Positions 5,393 to 7,754 of a stretch of 7,754 bases of DNA are shown here, in pieces. A program made the translations under genes and the position numbers. Origin of the DNA: Acidobacteriota bacterium (GTDB lineage Bacteria > Acidobacteriota > UBA4820 > DSQY01); contig JAKAJA010000074.1 of the NCBI GenBank assembly GCA_021814085.1, forward strand, positions 1 to 7,754. Reading direction: 5' to 3'. Below the pieces are notes generated by a model. That model saw only the letters and a list, made by a program, of their open reading frames with translations, was not told the origin of the DNA and searched no databases. The first letter of the stretch is position 1. Every line of letters starts with the position of its first letter.

Positions 5393-7060
5393 CTAGAAAA
5401 CGCTGGTCTCGCGGTACTCGCCGAACACCTCCTTCATGGCGTTGCTCGTCTCCTCCACGGTGCAGTACGCCCGCACGCAGTCGAGGATGGCGGGCATGAG
5501 GTTCTCCTCGGTCCGGCACTTGGCCGTGAGGGCGTTGAGTGTGGATGTCACGGCCTTCCCGTCGCGGGTCCGCTTGACCTCGGCGAGGCGGGCCTTCTGC
5601 TTCTCCTCCACTTCGTGGGATATCTTGAGGAGGGGGATGGAGGTCTCCTCGGGCATGGTGTACTTGTTGAGCCCCACGATGGTCTTGGCCCCCGACTCCA
5701 CCTGCTTCTGGTAGCGGTACGCCGCCTCGGCGATCTCCCGCTGGGGGTATCCCCTCTCGATGGCCTTGATGATGCCCCCCATCTCGTCGATCTTGTTGAT
5801 GTAGGCCATGGCCTGCTTTTCCATCTCGTTCGTCAGGCTCTCCACGAAGTAGGAGCCCGCCAGGGGGTCGATGGTGTTCGCGGCGCCGCTCTCCTCGGCG
5901 ATGATCTGCTGGGTGCGCAGGGCGACGGTGACGGCCTGCTCGCTGGGGAGGCAGAGGGTCTCGTCCATGGAGTCGGTGTGGAGGCTCTGGCACCCGCCCA
6001 GGACCGCCGCGAGGGCCTGTATCGTGACCCGGACGACGTTGTTGACGGGCTGCTGCGCCGTGAGGGAGCACCCCGCCGTCTGCACGTGGGTGCGCAGCAT
6101 CCAGGAGCGCGGGTCCTCCGCGCCGAAGCGCTCGCGCAGCTGGCGGGCCCAGACGCGCCGGGCCGCGCGGAGCTTGGCGATCTCCTCGAAGAAATCGTTG
6201 TGGGAGTTGAAGAAGTAGCTCAGGCGCGGGGCGAAGTCGTCCACGTCCATGCCCCGGGCCATGCCTGCCTGCACGTAACCGATGCCGTCGGCGAGGGTGA
6301 AGGCCAGCTCCTGGGCCGCCGTGCTCCCCGCCTCGCGGATGTGGTAGCCACTGATGGAGATGGTGTTCCACTGGGGCACGTGCTCAGCGGAGAACTCCAT
6401 GGTGTCCACGATGAGGCGGACGCTCGGCTCGGGGGGATAGATCCACTCCTTCTGGGCGATGTACTCCTTGAAGATGTCGTTCTGGATCGTCCCCCGCAGC
6501 TTGCGCAGGGGCACGCCCTGCTTCTCCGCCACCGCCAGGTACATGGCGTAGACCACTGCGGCGGGGGCGTTGATGGTCATGGAAGTGGAGACGTCCGCGA
6601 GGGGAATGCCGTCGAAGAGGATCTCCATGTCCCGAAGGGTGGCGACGGCCACGCCCTCTTTACCCACTTCGCCGTCGGCCAGGGGGCTGTCGCTGTCCTT
6701 GCCCATGAGGGTGGGGAGGTCGAAGGCCGTGGAGAGGCCCGTCTGGCCCTGGTTCAGGAGGTACTTGAAGCGGGCGTTCGTATCCTCGGCCGTGCCCATC
6801 CCCGCGAACATGCGCATGGTCCAGAAGCGTCCCCGGTACATGGTGGGCTGCACGCCCCTCGTGTAGGGGTACTCACCGGGCCAGCCGATGTCCCGGTCGA
6901 AGTCGGTCCCCTCCATGTCCTCGGGGCAATAGAGGCGCTCGATGGGCAGGGAGGAGACGGTGGAGAATTCCACGTCGCGCTCGGGGTGCTTCTTCTCGTG
7001 CGGGTCCAGCGTCCGCGCTTCCCACTCGCGCCGGGGGCTTTTCTTGTCGGAACCGTCCAT
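5393..7060 (-). CDS. Adenosylcobalamin-dependent acyl-CoA mutase large subunit, isobutyryl-CoA mutase-like (methylmalonyl-CoA mutase family)
   Basis: The 555-residue protein matches the TIM-barrel catalytic chain of the methylmalonyl-CoA mutase family: YPYTRGVQPTMYRGRFWTMR (64-83), GLSTAFDLPT, GTIQNDIFKEY (190-200), SISGYHIREAG (235-245), SLTAQQPVNNVVR, SLHTDSMDE, and a TIDPLAGSYFVE segment. It lacks the C-terminal B12-binding domain (DxHxxG), so a separate small subunit must exist elsewhere. Aligned by eye to Propionibacterium shermanii mutase, CoA contacts Arg82, Thr85 and Arg87 correspond to Arg78, Thr81 and Arg83, and catalytic His244 to His240. The substrate-carboxylate residues Tyr89 and Arg207 are replaced by Phe85 and Gln203, the pair found in isobutyryl-CoA mutase (Phe80/Gln198 in IcmA). 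The chain length also fits IcmA. The family rearranges carbon skeletons of acyl-CoAs in branched-chain amino acid or fatty acid metabolism. The ATG at 7060 is preferred over 7066 because of ribosome-site spacing. Substrate remains inferred. Confidence 0.9.
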   Translation of the reverse strand: MDGSDKKSPRREWEARTLDPHEKKHPERDVEFSTVSSLPIERLYCPEDMEGTDFDRDIGWPGEYPYTRGVQPTMYRGRFWTMRMFAGMGTAEDTNARFKYLLNQGQTGLSTAFDLPTLMGKDSDSPLADGEVGKEGVAVATLRDMEILFDGIPLADVSTSMTINAPAAVVYAMYLAVAEKQGVPLRKLRGTIQNDIFKEYIAQKEWIYPPEPSVRLIVDTMEFSAEHVPQWNTISISGYHIREAGSTAAQELAFTLADGIGYVQAGMARGMDVDDFAPRLSYFFNSHNDFFEEIAKLRAARRVWARQLRERFGAEDPRSWMLRTHVQTAGCSLTAQQPVNNVVRVTIQALAAVLGGCQSLHTDSMDETLCLPSEQAVTVALRTQQIIAEESGAANTIDPLAGSYFVESLTNEMEKQAMAYINKIDEMGGIIKAIERGYPQREIAEAAYRYQKQVESGAKTIVGLNKYTMPEETSIPLLKISHEVEEKQKARLAEVKRTRDGKAVTSTLNALTAKCRTEENLMPAILDCVRAYCTVEETSNAMKEVFGEYRETSVF

Positions 7061-7067
7061 CCGCATG

Positions 7068-7072
7068 CTCCT
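7068..7072 (-). promoter_or_regulatory. Shine-Dalgarno site deciding the mutase start
   Basis: Minus-strand GAGAGGAG ends at 7068. It lies 7 nt from the ATG at 7060 but only 1 nt from the ATG at 7066, so initiation at 7060 (MDGSDKK) is favoured over 7066 (MRMDGSDKK). Confidence 0.65.
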
Positions 7073-7114
7073 CTCGTCAGGCAGTGCGCGCGGTAAGGCC
7101 CGCCCGCTTATGCG

Positions 7115-7137
7115 TTTATATTGACACCAAGGGTGCC
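7115..7137 (-). promoter_or_regulatory. Candidate -10 box and adjacent inverted repeat upstream of the mutase gene
   Basis: Minus-strand TATAAA (7120-7115) could be a -10 box giving a leader of about 45-50 nt; no good -35 is visible. Directly upstream, GACACC-AAG-GGTGCC (7123-7137) is an inverted repeat with one mismatch, in a position where a regulator could cover the promoter. Both assignments are tentative. Confidence 0.25.
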
Positions 7138-7167
7138 GGAGATGGAAGGGAGAAGGACCGGGAACGC

Positions 7168-7224
7168 GCCATAATGGCACAGCCCTATTCTGTCATTGTG
7201 ACCCATGGCGAACCGGAACGGTTC
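7168..7224 (+). promoter_or_regulatory. Cluster of three short palindromes, candidate enhancer sites for the sigma-54 promoter
   Basis: GCCAT-A-ATGGC (7168-7178), GTCA-TTG-TGAC (7192-7202) and GAACCG-GAA-CGGTTC (7210-7224) are each perfect inverted repeats. Their centres fall about 134, 110 and 90 bp upstream of the transcription start predicted from the sigma-54 element, the range where bacterial enhancer-binding proteins bind. The three sequences differ, so they need not bind the same protein. Confidence 0.35.
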
Positions 7225-7280
7225 CCCCGTCAGAGAGTCAAAGCCTTATGGCGCCTGAGTTCTGTCCTCCAAGCCTGACT

Positions 7281-7296
7281 TGGCATCACGCTTGCT
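7281..7296 (+). promoter_or_regulatory. Sigma-54 (RpoN) -24/-12 promoter
   Basis: TGGCAT-CACGC-TTGCT fits the RpoN consensus TGGCAY-N5-TTGCW at every fixed position, with the GG and GC dinucleotides at the required separation. It predicts a start near 7307, which leaves a leader of only about 20 nt before a strong ribosome binding site and an ATG. The fit in isolation would be rare by chance in a window this size; the downstream arrangement strengthens it. Transcription should depend on an enhancer-binding ATPase. Confidence 0.75.
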
Positions 7297-7327
7297 TCGT
7301 ATGGGCCTGTGTGAAGGAGGAGCCGAG

Positions 7328-7402
7328 ATGAACAACAAGACGATGGCTGCCACGGCCGACCTCCTGCCTCCGGCTGATCCAGCCCAGGAGCATCCCGCTT
7401 AG
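7328..7402 (+). CDS. 24-residue peptide ORF under the sigma-54 promoter (function unknown)
   Basis: I do not recognise this peptide. It starts MNNKTMAATADLLPP, continues ADPAQEHPA and stops at TAG. AAGGAGG lies 7 nt upstream of the ATG, an ideal ribosome binding site. It is bracketed by a sigma-54 promoter upstream (predicted start near 7307) and an intrinsic terminator 38 bp after the stop, so the whole transcript would be about 160-170 nt. The peptide is polar at the N-terminus and Pro/Ala-rich at the C-terminus, with no cysteine, no signal peptide and no membrane segment. That argues against a hydrophobic toxin or a lanthipeptide. It could be a regulatory small protein, a precursor peptide, or a small RNA that happens to carry an ORF. 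There is no second gene before the terminator. Confidence 0.5.
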   Translation: MNNKTMAATADLLPPADPAQEHPA

Positions 7403-7440
7403 CCCCCAACTTCCCTGAACCCCTTCTCTTCCCACCCCTC

Positions 7441-7476
7441 GGGCCCGCCGTCCCCACGGCGGGCCCACCTCCTTTT
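7441..7476 (+). terminator. Intrinsic terminator after the 24-codon ORF
   Basis: GGGCCCGCCGT, a CCCC loop and ACGGCGGGCCC form a perfect 11-bp stem (7441-7466), followed by ACCTCCTTTTAT. The T-run is short and set back by six bases, but the stem is very stable. Confidence 0.75.
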
Positions 7477-7478
7477 AT

Positions 7479-7507
7479 CCAAGAGGGAGGCTCCGCCCCC
7501 CTCTTGG
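7479..7507. other. Stable hairpin just past the terminator
   Basis: CCAAGAGGG and CCCTCTTGG form perfect 9-bp arms around an 11-nt loop. No T-run follows on the plus strand. It may be a second, backup hairpin for the micro-gene transcript or the first of the tandem palindromes that fill the rest of the window. Confidence 0.6.
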
Positions 7508-7590
7508 CGCTCCGCTCGGCATGCGCCTCGCTCCGCTGAACTCCTCGGGGATAGGCTGCGCCTAAGCGCGGGCAAAGCCCGGCGCACGGC

Positions 7591-7753
7591 GCGTTTATTG
7601 GGTATGCCCCCGCCAGTCCCGGGCCACCTGCGGTGTCAGCCGCGCCCCTCGCGTCCTCAACGTACGAGCAAAGTACGCCTGCGGCGCTCGGGGCGCGGCT
7701 TCCTTGCATCTGGCCCGGTCCGGGCGGGAGGCGTTTCTCTTAAGGTATGCCCC
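7591..7753. repeat. Two copies of a GCGTTT-N4-8/7-GGTATGCCCC direct repeat
   Basis: Copy one is GCGTTT at 7591-7596 with GGTATGCCCC at 7601-7610. Copy two is GCGTTT at 7731-7736 with GGTATGCCCC at 7744-7753. The spacers differ by 3 bp, so the two ten-mers are 143 bp apart. Each copy is preceded by a small GC-rich hairpin. Copy two reaches the window edge, so more copies may follow. Confidence 0.6.
7639..7699. repeat. 61-bp nested palindrome
   Basis: GCCGCGCCCC (7639-7648) and GGGGCGCGGC (7690-7699) form a perfect 10-bp outer stem. CGTAC (7661-7665) and GTACG (7673-7677) form a centred 5-bp inner stem around GAGCAAA. The flanks between the stems pair only in part. The layout is that of a REP-like or hairpin element. 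Confidence 0.7.
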
Positions 7754-7754
7754 C

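Larger units (their letters stand above)
7508..7754. other. Gene-free, highly structured GC-rich region with tandem hairpins to the right edge
   Basis: I find no credible gene here. It contains a direct repeat CGCTCCGCT (7509-7517 and 7530-7538), then hairpins TAGGC-TGC-GCCTA (7552-7564) and CGGGC-AAA-GCCCG (7569-7581). A 61-bp palindrome follows (7639-7699), then GCCCGG-T-CCGGGC (7713-7725), and a direct repeat of GCGTTT...GGTATGCCCC (7591-7610 and 7731-7753). It could be a structured RNA, a set of REP-like elements or the edge of a longer repeat array. Confidence 0.5.

Noticed and set aside
5615..7096. Long plus-strand open frame (about 490 codons) opposite the mutase gene
   Set aside because: It is antisense to a clearly recognisable enzyme, has no family motif and its His/Gly/Val/Leu-rich composition is the mirror of GC-rich codon use.
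7084..7278. 64-codon plus-strand frame, including a 34-codon version starting at 7174 (MAQPYSVIVTHGEPERF...)
   Set aside because: No adequate ribosome binding site at either start, and it overlaps the palindromes and the upstream region of the sigma-54 promoter. No recognisable family; I cannot exclude it completely.
7230..7709. 159-codon minus-strand frame across the micro-gene and structured region
   Set aside because: It runs through two strong hairpins and the 61-bp palindrome, has erratic composition and no motif.
7591..7754. CRISPR array or integron attC series at the right edge
   Set aside because: Only two imperfect repeats 143 bp apart, with no uniform spacers and no attC core (GTTRRRY/RYYYAAC) signature.

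Overview
The window is GC-rich bacterial chromosomal DNA with consistent Shine-Dalgarno sites, a Sec-type periplasmic proteome and several intergenic repeat families. The gene set (CbiM, DUF3300, DUF2950, DUF4126, an isobutyryl/methylmalonyl-CoA mutase large subunit), the heptamer repeats and the CACAGAGG-type inverted repeat suggest an Acidobacteriota-like or delta-proteobacterial-type organism. Acidobacteriota is only my best guess; no rRNA or marker gene here settles it.

Layout, left to right. (1) Positions 1-889, minus strand: a cobalt/nickel ECF transporter component, CbiM with a C-terminal PDGLE (CbiN-like) part, running off the left edge. (2) 890-1128: intergenic DNA with two 7-bp tandem-repeat blocks and hairpins. 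(3) 1129-1587 and 1665-2141, minus strand: a small exported protein of unknown function that starts at TTG, and a small potassium-channel-like membrane protein with a TVGFGD filter, preceded by a TATAAT box. (4) 2386-3600 and 3682-4623, plus strand: an exported DUF3300 protein with Asn-rich and Gly-rich tails, followed by an exported DUF2950 protein. The pair is probably co-transcribed and ends at a strong bidirectional terminator (4649-4680). (5) 4682-5242, minus strand: a DUF4126 membrane protein. (6) 5266-5366: a 101-bp inverted-repeat element. (7) 5393-7060, minus strand: an adenosylcobalamin-dependent acyl-CoA mutase large subunit. It lacks the B12-binding domain and carries Phe85 and Gln203 at the positions that separate isobutyryl-CoA mutase from methylmalonyl-CoA mutase. 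(8) 7061-7754: about 690 bp without a conventional gene. It holds a near-perfect sigma-54 promoter, a strong Shine-Dalgarno site, a 24-codon ORF and an intrinsic terminator in tight order, followed by tandem hairpins, a 61-bp palindrome and a direct repeat that reaches the right edge.

Functionally the window has two loose themes. One is cobalt/B12: metal uptake by CbiM and a B12-dependent mutase, though about 4.5 kb apart. The other is a group of envelope proteins of unknown function. The most novel-looking item is the sigma-54-driven micro-gene at 7281-7476 and the structured repeat region beside it. The likely substrate reassignment of the mutase is the most useful correction to an automatic annotation.
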